DNA from: CAYWVR01 sp964461715
GTDB lineage: Bacteria > Planctomycetota > Phycisphaerae > FEN-1346
DNA: 8,626 nucleotides
Direction of reading: 5' to 3'
Assembly: GCA_964461715.1 (NCBI GenBank)
Contig: CAYWVR010000068.1
Location: forward strand, 1-8,626
In this document: one piece after another, positions 1 through 7,860 of the stretch
How the letters are laid out: every line of letters begins with the position of its first letter
Position numbering within the stretch: the stretch's first letter is position 1
Translations under genes and position numbers: made by a program
The notes under the pieces: model-generated
What the model was told of the DNA's origin: nothing
What the model saw: only the letters and a program-made list of their open reading frames with translations
Database searches by the model: none

Positions 1-1427
1 AGGAGGAGTTTCGAGGCCCGGGGTGGGGTCAGTTTCGGGGCCTCCGATTCGGCCGCCTCCAGGAACGGCCGCGCATGGGCCGCCCGGCCGGAAGCGAGCT
101 GGAGATAGCCCATGGCCAGGTTCAGCATGCGGTCTCGCGGGCGCAGCTCCAGCCGCTCCCGCAGGCCCTTTTGGACCCGCGCGAGGACCGCCTCGTCGGG
201 GTAGACGCTGGCGGGGTCGGGAAGGCGGTTGATCCAGTCCGGATGGGCCTCCAGGGCCCGTTCCACGGCCAGGGCGGCCTGGCTGTAGGACCCGGCGGCC
301 AGGAGGGCGTGGATGCGTCCGAAGACGGCCGACGGGCTGTCCGGGCGTTCGACGGTGGCATCTCGGTAGAGGCGTGCGGCGGCGTCGAAATCGCCCTTTC
401 GGAAGGCCTCATGGGCCCGTCCGACGATGCGTCCGTATCGGGTGGGACCGGGGAGCGGCGGGGTTTCGCCGTCGGTGATCCGGCCGCCCCAGACGCCCTT
501 GGAGGGGTCCTGGGTGGGGTTCAGGGACGCGTCGGGGGCGATGTCGCCCTCGGTCGGATCGGTTTCCGGGCGGGTCCCGGCGTCGGGCGGCTCGGTCGCG
601 GCGAAGGGGCGGAGACGGTCGCGAATGATGTTGCGGGGCTCGAATTCAAGGCGCAGCAGGGGGGTATCGATACGTCCGATCTCGCCCTCCGGCTGCCTTT
701 CGGGGCCATAGCGGCCGATCTCGCCCTCCGGGGCCGCCCAATCGGCCGGCAGGCCCATGGCTTCGAGGTAGGCGTAGACATTCTGCGGCAACGGGGCGGA
801 CCGGGGCAGTTCGAGCGTGTTGGTTGCGTCGGCGGGGTCGGAGGGGGCCCGGACCCCCTCGAAGGCGGGCAGATCGGGCTCCGGAAGGGCAAAGTAGCCC
901 GGCACGGTCTCTCGGTAGGCGCCGGTCCGTGGGCCTCCACGCGCGAGGGCGGCGTCGGTGCGATAGGGCAACTGGGCCGTGAAGGAGGTCGTGACGCGGG
1001 CCGTCTCCGGCACGTAGGGGATGGGGGCCCCGAGCTCGACGCCGGTGCCGACATCCTCGATTCCGATGGAATCGCGGCGGAAGTTGCCGAGGTTGAGGGT
1101 GGGCAAACCGCCCGAAAACTGGCTTCCGGGGGAACTGTAGGGCACATTGCCCTGGAAAGCCTTGCCACCGCGCACGTTTCCGGTGACGAAGAAGTTGCGG
1201 CTCTGGACGGCCGAGAAGGAGTAGGGATCGGGGTTGGGGGCATCATAGGCCCCGTATCCGTATCCGGGCTGATTGGCCCAGGGCTCGCGTCCGGGGACGT
1301 AGCGGGGGGATCCCTGGCGCATGTCGTAGCGCAAGGGCACATAGCGCTGGGCCCGGGCGGCGCAGGGCACGGCGAGGACGAGGGCGACGGCGGAAAGCGT
1401 CAGGATGAGGCGTTTGGCGGCGTTCAT
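1..1427 (-). CDS. Exported TPR-repeat protein, C-terminus cut by the left edge
   Basis: The frame stays open from ATG at 1427 to the window edge, giving 475 codons with no stop. The start is preceded by GGGAGG (1433-1438, five bases away). Residues 1-26 form a Sec signal peptide: K5-R6, a hydrophobic stretch L7-V20, and an ARA cleavage motif before Q27. Residues 27-330 are rich in Pro, Gly, Tyr and Arg, look low in order, and contain an in-frame duplicated PEGEIGR motif near residues 232-251. From about residue 334 the sequence becomes helical and TPR-like (roughly 335-368, 369-400 and 433-466), with the usual small residues and P-D type turns. I infer a periplasmic or cell-surface scaffold that binds other proteins; no catalytic motif is visible. 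Similar large secreted TPR proteins are common in Planctomycetota. The gene follows clpC on the same strand but has its own candidate -10 box, so co-transcription is uncertain. Confidence 0.8.
   Translation of the reverse strand, partial: MNAAKRLILTLSAVALVLAVPCAARAQRYVPLRYDMRQGSPRYVPGREPWANQPGYGYGAYDAPNPDPYSFSAVQSRNFFVTGNVRGGKAFQGNVPYSSPGSQFSGGLPTLNLGNFRRDSIGIEDVGTGVELGAPIPYVPETARVTTSFTAQLPYRTDAALARGGPRTGAYRETVPGYFALPEPDLPAFEGVRAPSDPADATNTLELPRSAPLPQNVYAYLEAMGLPADWAAPEGEIGRYGPERQPEGEIGRIDTPLLRLEFEPRNIIRDRLRPFAATEPPDAGTRPETDPTEGDIAPDASLNPTQDPSKGVWGGRITDGETPPLPGPTRYGRIVGRAHEAFRKGDFDAAARLYRDATVERPDSPSAVFGRIHALLAAGSYSQAALAVERALEAHPDWINRLPDPASVYPDEAVLARVQKGLRERLELRPRDRMLNLAMGYLQLASGRAAHARPFLEAAESEAPKLTPPRASKLL
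676..731 (-). repeat. Two in-frame copies of a 17-bp repeat inside the exported TPR gene
   Basis: The plus-strand sequence CCGATCTCGCCCTCCGG occurs at 676-692 and again at 715-731. The offset is 39 bp, exactly 13 codons, so both copies encode PEGEIGR in the same frame. The linker between copies differs in content. It looks like a small internal duplication in the disordered part of the protein. Confidence 0.7.
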
Positions 1428-1510
1428 AGCGACCTCCCGGCGGGCCGGACCCGACGAGGCGGCCGAGGCCCGCCTTGGTGTATCGGCTCTCTGCGAGCTT
1501 CTTCTCTTCT

Positions 1511-1516
1511 ATTATA
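1511..1516 (-). promoter_or_regulatory. Candidate -10 box for the exported TPR gene
   Basis: On the minus strand this reads TATAAT, a perfect -10 hexamer in otherwise very GC-rich DNA. A transcript starting about seven bases downstream would have a leader of roughly 75 bases before the ATG at 1427. No convincing -35 hexamer lies 16-18 bases upstream (CCCTCC with 17-base spacing) and there is no extended TG motif, so the call rests on the -10 alone. Confidence 0.35.
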
Positions 1517-1542
1517 CCCCTGGACGGGGCCGGGAGGGGCGG

Positions 1543-1560
1543 AAAAGCGGGACGCCCCGC
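1543..1560 (-). terminator. Weak intrinsic terminator after clpC
   Basis: Read on the minus strand, a five-base-pair all-GC stem (GCGGG/CCCGC) with a four-base loop is followed at once by TTTT (1546 down to 1543). It lies about 55 bases beyond the clpC stop and just upstream of the candidate -10 box of the next gene. The short stem and only four Ts make it a weak terminator, and read-through into the exported TPR gene is possible. Confidence 0.4.
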
Positions 1561-1613
1561 GCGCCCTTTCGAGCGTGGCCCGCGCGAGGCGCAAGTGTCG
1601 ACGGTTCATACGC

Positions 1614-4079
<2,466 letters not shown>

Positions 4080-4085
4080 CAAGGG

Positions 4086-4089
4086 CCTC
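4086..4089 (-). promoter_or_regulatory. Shine-Dalgarno that fixes the clpC start
   Basis: On the minus strand GAGG, within AAGTGAGG, sits six bases before ATG 4079. The upstream in-frame GTG at 4091 lies inside this same ribosome site, so it is unlikely to be the start. This agrees with the conserved MFERF N-terminus of ClpC proteins. Confidence 0.75.
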
Positions 4090-4162
4090 ACTTTTATGCA
4101 GGGGGGATCGCGTCCCCGGTCAGCTCTTTCTTGGACGTACCCATACCGCGTCCATTCGACCT

Positions 4163-4191
4163 ATTCTACCCCACCCGTCAAGCCCGTTCAA
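4163..4191 (-). promoter_or_regulatory. clpC promoter, housekeeping-sigma type
   Basis: On the minus strand TTGAAC (4191-4186) and TAGAAT (4168-4163) are separated by exactly 17 bases. The -10 matches five of six consensus bases and the -35 matches four. The predicted start near 4156 gives a leader of about 77 bases before ATG 4079. The -35 is part of a period-10 direct repeat, GGGCTTGAAC followed by GGGCTTGACG (4174-4195), which could be an operator. No CIRCE or HAIR palindrome was seen. Confidence 0.6.
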
Positions 4192-4219
4192 GCCCGAGGG
4201 GCTGCCGGGCGTCCCGGCA
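4191..4219 (-). terminator. Two back-to-back hairpins after the TPR/lipoprotein operon
   Basis: A perfect seven-base-pair hairpin, TGCCGGG and CCCGGCA with a three-base loop (4203-4219), directly adjoins a five-base-pair hairpin AGCCC/GGGCT (4191-4203). They begin about 30 bases beyond the stop of the 4250-4786 gene and end at the -35 box of clpC. There is no T-run, so a classic intrinsic terminator is not shown; transcript-end stabilisation or partial termination is plausible. Confidence 0.4.
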
Positions 4220-4249
4220 CTGTCTCTATCGTCCAATCGCGGGCGGGAA

Positions 4250-4786
4250 TCAAGCCTTCGGCGGGGCCACGTTCCGGGGTGGGCCCAGCTCACGGGCGAT
4301 CTCGAAGTCCCAGCGGCCCTCGTCGTCCATGTACCGGGCCCGCTCGAAGAGCCGCCGCGCCTCGGCGGCGCGGCCCTGGCGGCGGCGGATGGAGGCCAGG
4401 CGGAGGGTCAGCTCGACGTCGCGGGGATCGCGCTTCAGGACCGCGCGGCACGTCTCGGCGGCCTCGTCCAGGCGGTCCTGGAGATACAGGGCCACAGCCC
4501 TCCGGAGGGCCTCGTCGGCCCCCTCCGGGGCCGGTCGGATACGGCGCCGGACGGCCAGGGCCCCCTGGGCGAAGACGTAGCCGGCGGCGGGGAAGGCCCA
4601 GAGCCACGGGCTCGCGACCTCCGGCGGCGCCACGACCATCGCCACGACCGCCGCCGCCGCGGCCACCCCCCACGCCACCGCCAGGGCCGCCCCTGCCCCG
4701 ACCGACCCCGAAAGCACCAGCCCGGCCCCCGGCAGGAGCAGGTTGGCAATCCAGGCGGCGGCGGGATGGCCGGGCGTGCGGCTCAC
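4250..4786 (-). CDS. Small membrane protein with C-terminal TPR-like repeats
   Basis: This is a 178-residue protein. GTG 4786 is chosen because it overlaps the TGA of the upstream gene as GTGA, which suggests translational coupling, and because the sequence before it is only a shadow of that gene. Hydrophobic segments lie at about 12-27, 29-53 and 61-79, followed by a basic RRRIR patch at 80-84 that should remain cytoplasmic. Residues 90-155 form about two TPR-like helical hairpins (A93-A99, Y101, A109-A115, then L128-A150). The N-terminal LLLPGAGLVLSGS is reminiscent of short membrane modules that precede TPRs in other bacteria. I do not recognise a named family. The likely role is a membrane-anchored adaptor, perhaps working with the lipoprotein encoded just upstream; this is inference from the operon only. 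Confidence 0.82.
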   Translation of the reverse strand: MSRTPGHPAAAWIANLLLPGAGLVLSGSVGAGAALAVAWGVAAAAAVVAMVVAPPEVASPWLWAFPAAGYVFAQGALAVRRRIRPAPEGADEALRRAVALYLQDRLDEAAETCRAVLKRDPRDVELTLRLASIRRRQGRAAEARRLFERARYMDDEGRWDFEIARELGPPRNVAPPKA

Positions 4787-5508
4787 GGAAGACCCTCGTC
4801 TTCCCGGTCGGCGGGCGGCCGGATACCGTCGGGCACAAACGCGGCCGGATAGCGCTCGCGCAAGGCCTGCAGTTGCTCCTCGAGGAACCGCCGGACACCG
4901 TATGCCTCCGGCCGCGCCCGCGCCAGGTCGGCCATGGCGTACTCCAGCTCCTGCCGCCACTGAACGGGATTCAGCCGGGCCTCGGACCGGAGGAACTCGA
5001 GCTCGGCGTCGACCTCGCGGCGAGGGCTGGGCGGCTCGCCCGGGACGAAGGCCTGGGCCTCGGCGAAGTGGGAGACCGGATGGAGGCCGCCCTTGGCCTT
5101 CTCCTTGCCGGCCACGGCCCAGAGCGACCCGGCCCGCATCGTCCCGGGAAGCTCCGTCAGGCCCGCGGGGCCGACGGGTACGGGCTCCAGGGCGGACAGG
5201 CGATACTTGACGGCCGCGCCCGCCGGCATGCGGACGGCGATGGCCCGGCGATAGCCGAAAGCCTCGTCGAGGACCTGCTGGTTGCGGACCGTACGGTCGC
5301 CCTCGGCCACGCCGGAACCGTCGTAGCAGTAGATGCGCAGGAGGACGGTGCCGCCCGGCGCGGGCCGGCCCGCGGGCGTCTCGACGCGCAGGGTGTGCCC
5401 GAAACCGGTCGGCCACTCGGGCCAGACGGCCAGGGGCGCCGCACAGCCCCCCGCGCCCCAGACGACGAGGAGGAGACCGGCCGCGAGATGAGCCGTGCGC
5501 TGGGCCAC
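4783..5508 (-). CDS. Putative lipoprotein of unknown function
   Basis: This is a 241-residue protein starting at GTG 5508. The start is supported by a lipoprotein-type signal: R4 and H7, a hydrophobic core L8-V16, then A19-G20-G21-C22 as a permissive lipobox. No other start codon occurs in frame between 5508 and that cysteine. After processing, Cys22 would carry the lipid and anchor the protein outside the inner membrane. Residues of about 35-150 alternate in a beta-rich pattern (for example TVLLRIYCYDG), and about 175-225 are helical and charged, ending in EDEGLP. No enzyme motif was recognised. It is the first gene of a two-gene operon and diverges from dnaK across a 301-base control region. 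The lipobox lacks the favoured Leu at -3, so a plain membrane anchor is an alternative. Confidence 0.8.
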   Translation of the reverse strand: MAQRTAHLAAGLLLVVWGAGGCAAPLAVWPEWPTGFGHTLRVETPAGRPAPGGTVLLRIYCYDGSGVAEGDRTVRNQQVLDEAFGYRRAIAVRMPAGAAVKYRLSALEPVPVGPAGLTELPGTMRAGSLWAVAGKEKAKGGLHPVSHFAEAQAFVPGEPPSPRREVDAELEFLRSEARLNPVQWRQELEYAMADLARARPEAYGVRRFLEEQLQALRERYPAAFVPDGIRPPADREDEGLP

Positions 5509-5515
5509 GGCGCCC

Positions 5516-5543
5516 TTTATAGGGATGCAGCCACGAGCGTCAA
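5516..5543 (-). promoter_or_regulatory. Near-consensus promoter of the lipoprotein operon, predicted leaderless
   Basis: On the minus strand TTGACG (5543-5538) and TATAAA (5521-5516) are separated by 16 bases, and each hexamer matches five of six consensus bases. Six As (5551-5546) lie just upstream. Only seven bases, GGGCGCC, separate the -10 from the GTG at 5508, so transcription would begin at or next to the start codon. The AAAGGG that might act as a ribosome site overlaps the -10 box and would not be in the mRNA. Confidence 0.6.
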
Positions 5544-5577
5544 TCTTTTTTGGCGGCCCCCGGACCCCGGCCCCGCT

Positions 5578-5590
5578 TGCCAAAACGGCA
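5578..5590. promoter_or_regulatory. Dyad TGCC-N5-GGCA, copy 1, in the divergent region
   Basis: TGCC, a five-base AAAAC spacer, and GGCA form a short inverted repeat centred on 5584. The same dyad recurs 41 bp away. It lies between the lipoprotein promoter and the dnaK promoters and could serve either side. It fits a dimeric regulator site, but no such protein is encoded nearby. Confidence 0.4.
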
Positions 5591-5617
5591 GAAGCGCGCC
5601 CGCGAACTGGCCGCCGC

Positions 5618-5632
5618 CTGCCGCATTGGCAG
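5618..5632. promoter_or_regulatory. Dyad CTGCC-N5-GGCAG, copy 2, in the divergent region
   Basis: The five-base arms CTGCC and GGCAG flank GCATT, centred on 5625. Its core is identical in arm and spacer length to the copy at 5578-5590. It ends 20 bases before the -35 of the dnaK housekeeping-type promoter and about 123 bases before the predicted sigma-54 start. Confidence 0.45.
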
Positions 5633-5652
5633 TCGACGAATCCGGGGCCGAC

Positions 5653-5681
5653 TTGTGCCGGCCTCCGAGGGGGTCTAGAAT
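5653..5681 (+). promoter_or_regulatory. dnaK distal promoter, housekeeping-sigma type
   Basis: TTGTGC (5653-5658) and TAGAAT (5676-5681) are separated by 17 bases. The -10 and the spacing are identical to those of the clpC promoter. The -35 matches only three of six bases. A start near 5688 would give a leader of about 120 bases before ATG 5810. Confidence 0.45.
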
Positions 5682-5721
5682 GGGTCTGGAGGGCAAGACC
5701 GGGCGGGCCGCCCACTCGGCT

Positions 5722-5738
5722 TTGGCATGGCTTTTGCG
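5722..5738 (+). promoter_or_regulatory. dnaK proximal promoter resembling a sigma-54 -24/-12 element
   Basis: The sequence TTGGCATGGCTTTTGCG places GG (5724-5725) and GC (5736-5737) exactly ten bases apart, as required for RpoN promoters. The -24 block TTGGCATG differs from the usual YTGGCACG by one base, and the -12 block has TTGC, although the next base is G rather than A or T. The predicted start is near 5748-5749, giving a leader of about 61 bases. A 13-bp dyad GGGCGG-G-CCGCCC (5701-5713) lies just upstream. Leader bases 5755-5773 can form a hairpin (GGCCGC/GCGGCC). Activation would need an enhancer-binding protein encoded elsewhere. Confidence 0.45.
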
Positions 5739-5809
5739 ATATTCCGCACCCAAGGGCCGCGTGCGCTGCGGCCAGTCGCTGAGACGGACACGCAGAAAGG
5801 AGCCTCAAC

Positions 5810-7801
5810 ATGGCCTCGGAGAAAGTCATCGGCATCGATCTCGGCACCACGAACTCCGTCGTCGCCGTGCGCGAGGGCGAACAGGTCACCGTGATCCCGA
5901 ATTCGGTCGGCGCCCGCACCACCCCCTCGGTCGTCGCCATCACCGACAAGGGCGAGCGACTCGTGGGCCAAGTGGCCAAGCGCCAGGCCATCACCAACCC
6001 CCGCAACACCCTCTTCTCCATCAAGCGCTTCATGGGCCGCCGCCACAACGAGGTGAAGGAGGAGGAGAAGATCGTCCCCTACGAGATCACCGGCGGACCC
6101 CAGGAGCTCGTGAAGGTCCAGGTGCGCGGCAAGGAGTACACGCCGCCCGAGATCTCGGCCATGATCCTCCAGAATCTGAAGCGGACCGCGGAGGATTACC
6201 TCGGCGAGGAGCTCAAGAAGGCGGTTATCACGGTCCCGGCGTACTTCAACGACTCGCAGCGCCAGGCCACCAAGGACGCGGGCCAGATCGCGGGCCTGGA
6301 GGTCCTGCGGATCATCAACGAGCCCACCGCCGCCAGCCTCGCCTACGGGCTGGAGTCGAAGAAGAATGAGAAGATCGCGGTCTTCGACTTCGGCGGCGGG
6401 ACGTTCGACATCTCCATCCTGGACGTCGGCGAAGGCGTCTTCGAGGTCAAGGCCACGCACGGCGACACCCACCTCGGCGGCGACGACCTCGACCAGAAGC
6501 TCATCGATTACATCGCCGACGAGTTCAAGGGCGAGTCGGGCATCGACCTGCGGGAAGACCAGATGGCCCTCCAACGCCTGAAGGAAGCCGCCGAGAAGGC
6601 CAAGTGCGAGCTCTCCACCACGCCCGAGACGGACGTCAACCTGCCCTTCATCACCGCCGACGCCGCCGGACCGAAGCACCTGACGACGAAGATCACCCGC
6701 TCGAAGTTCGAGGAGCTCGTGCGGCCGCTCGTCGAACGCTGCCGCAAGCCCTGCGAGCGGTGCCTCGAGGACGCCGGCTACGACCCGAAGGACATCGACG
6801 AGGTCGTGCTGGTGGGCGGCTCGACGCGCATCCCCATGGTCCAGGAGCTGGTGAAGGAGATCTTCGGAAAGGAGCCGCATAAGGGCGTGAACCCGGACGA
6901 GGTCGTCGCGGTCGGGGCGGCCATCCAGGGGGCCATCCTCGCGGGCGAGTTCAAGGACAAGGACCTCCTGCTTCTGGACGTGACGCCCCTGTCGCTGGGC
7001 ATTGAGACGCTGGGCGGCGTGATGACCAAGCTCATCGAGCGCAACACCACCATCCCCACCCGCAAGACCGAGGTCTTCTCCACCGCCGCCGACAATCAGC
7101 CCGCCGTCGAAATCCACGTCCTCCAGGGCGAACGGCCCATGGCCAACCAGAACCGCACCCTTGGGCGGTTCCAGTTGACGGGCATCCCGCCGGCCCCGCG
7201 CGGCATGCCGCAGATCGAGGTGGCTTTTGACATCGACGCCAACGGCATCCTCAACGTCAGCGCCAAGGACCTCGGCACCGGCAAGGAGCAGTCCATCGAG
7301 ATCAAGTCCTCCTCCGGCCTCTCGGAGGAGGAGGTCGAGGACATGCGCAAGGAGGCCGACTCCCACGCCGAGGAGGACAAGAAGCTCCGCGAGCTCATCG
7401 ACAAGCGCAACCAGGCCGACTCCCTCGCCTACCAGGTCGAACGCACTCTCTGCGAGCACGGCGAGAAGCTCGGCGAGGATGACCGCACGCGCATCGAGGA
7501 GGCCGTCAAGGAGGTCAAGGAGGCGATCGAGGCCGAGGACGTCGGACGCATCGACCGGGCCGTCGAGGCCCTCAACCAGGCCTCCCATTCCCTCGCCCAG
7601 ATGCTCTACCAGCAGACCGGCGCCCAGGAAGCCGGTCACCAGGCCGGCCCCGGCGCGGCCGGCGGTGGAGGCCCCCGGGCCCAGCAGGCCGCCGACGATC
7701 TCGGACGCATGTACGACCAGACCCACGGCGCCAAGGGAGGCGAAGGTGGCGAAGGCGGCGACGAGGACATCATCGACGCCGAGTACGAGGTCAAAGAGTA
7801 G
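5810..7801 (+). CDS. dnaK: Molecular chaperone DnaK (Hsp70)
   Basis: This 663-residue cytoplasmic ATP-driven chaperone binds exposed hydrophobic segments and works with DnaJ and GrpE. ATG 5810 follows AAAGGAG (5796-5802) with seven-base spacing. The ATPase domain has IDLGTTNS (9-16), DFGGGTFD (193-200, with T198 matching the known autophosphorylation threonine), an NEPTAASLAYG segment and VVLVGGSTRIP (332-342). The interdomain linker DLLLLD is at 385-390, followed by the beta substrate-binding domain and a helical lid to about 605. A disordered Gly/Gln/Glu-rich tail ends DAEYEVKE, close to the classical acidic DnaK end. All key motifs are intact; the length is slightly above the 638 residues of the E. 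coli protein because of the tail. C311, C315 and C318 form an unusual Cys cluster in the ATPase domain. No grpE, dnaJ or hrcA is in the window, and the downstream gene converges, so dnaK is probably monocistronic. Confidence 0.98.
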   Translation: MASEKVIGIDLGTTNSVVAVREGEQVTVIPNSVGARTTPSVVAITDKGERLVGQVAKRQAITNPRNTLFSIKRFMGRRHNEVKEEEKIVPYEITGGPQELVKVQVRGKEYTPPEISAMILQNLKRTAEDYLGEELKKAVITVPAYFNDSQRQATKDAGQIAGLEVLRIINEPTAASLAYGLESKKNEKIAVFDFGGGTFDISILDVGEGVFEVKATHGDTHLGGDDLDQKLIDYIADEFKGESGIDLREDQMALQRLKEAAEKAKCELSTTPETDVNLPFITADAAGPKHLTTKITRSKFEELVRPLVERCRKPCERCLEDAGYDPKDIDEVVLVGGSTRIPMVQELVKEIFGKEPHKGVNPDEVVAVGAAIQGAILAGEFKDKDLLLLDVTPLSLGIETLGGVMTKLIERNTTIPTRKTEVFSTAADNQPAVEIHVLQGERPMANQNRTLGRFQLTGIPPAPRGMPQIEVAFDIDANGILNVSAKDLGTGKEQSIEIKSSSGLSEEEVEDMRKEADSHAEEDKKLRELIDKRNQADSLAYQVERTLCEHGEKLGEDDRTRIEEAVKEVKEAIEAEDVGRIDRAVEALNQASHSLAQMLYQQTGAQEAGHQAGPGAAGGGGPRAQQAADDLGRMYDQTHGAKGGEGGEGGDEDIIDAEYEVKE

Positions 7802-7829
7802 GCCGGAAGCCCAACCTTAAGATGCGTCT

Positions 7830-7856
7830 GGCCCGGGGCCTTCCAGGCCCCGGGCC
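7830..7856. terminator. Shared hairpin between convergent dnaK and the membrane-protein gene
   Basis: The perfect 11-base-pair arms GGCCCGGGGCC and GGCCCCGGGCC flank the five-base loop TTCCA. It starts 28 bases after the dnaK stop and ends four bases before the stop of the opposing gene, so it can act in both directions. Neither side has a real T-run (CTTAT on plus, AGACGC on minus), so it may stabilise transcript ends as much as terminate. Confidence 0.7.
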
Positions 7857-7860
7857 CTTA

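Noticed and set aside
4250..5416. Extension of the TPR membrane protein frame to a start at 5416
   Set aside because: The added 210 residues are an Arg/Pro/Gly-rich shadow of the lipoprotein gene in another frame. The GTGA overlap at 4783-4786 gives a natural start.
5755..5802. An RNA thermometer in the dnaK leader
   Set aside because: The leader hairpin at 5755-5773 is real but does not pair with the AAAGGAG ribosome site, and no U-rich strand opposite that site was found.
5509..5809. A CIRCE or HAIR operator upstream of dnaK
   Set aside because: I looked for TTAGCACTC-N9-GAGTGCTAA and CTTGAGT-N7-ACTCAAG and saw neither; the dyads present have different arms and spacing.
4783..6048. Extension of the lipoprotein frame upstream to a start at 6048
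   Set aside because: The extra part runs through the dnaK control region and the start of dnaK itself, and would bury the signal peptide and lipobox inside the protein.
5675..7726. A 683-codon minus-strand open frame opposite dnaK
   Set aside because: Long antisense frames on hsp70 genes are a known artefact and were once misread as an NAD-specific glutamate dehydrogenase. The composition is again Leu/Asp/Val-rich reverse coding, while the sense strand encodes an intact DnaK.
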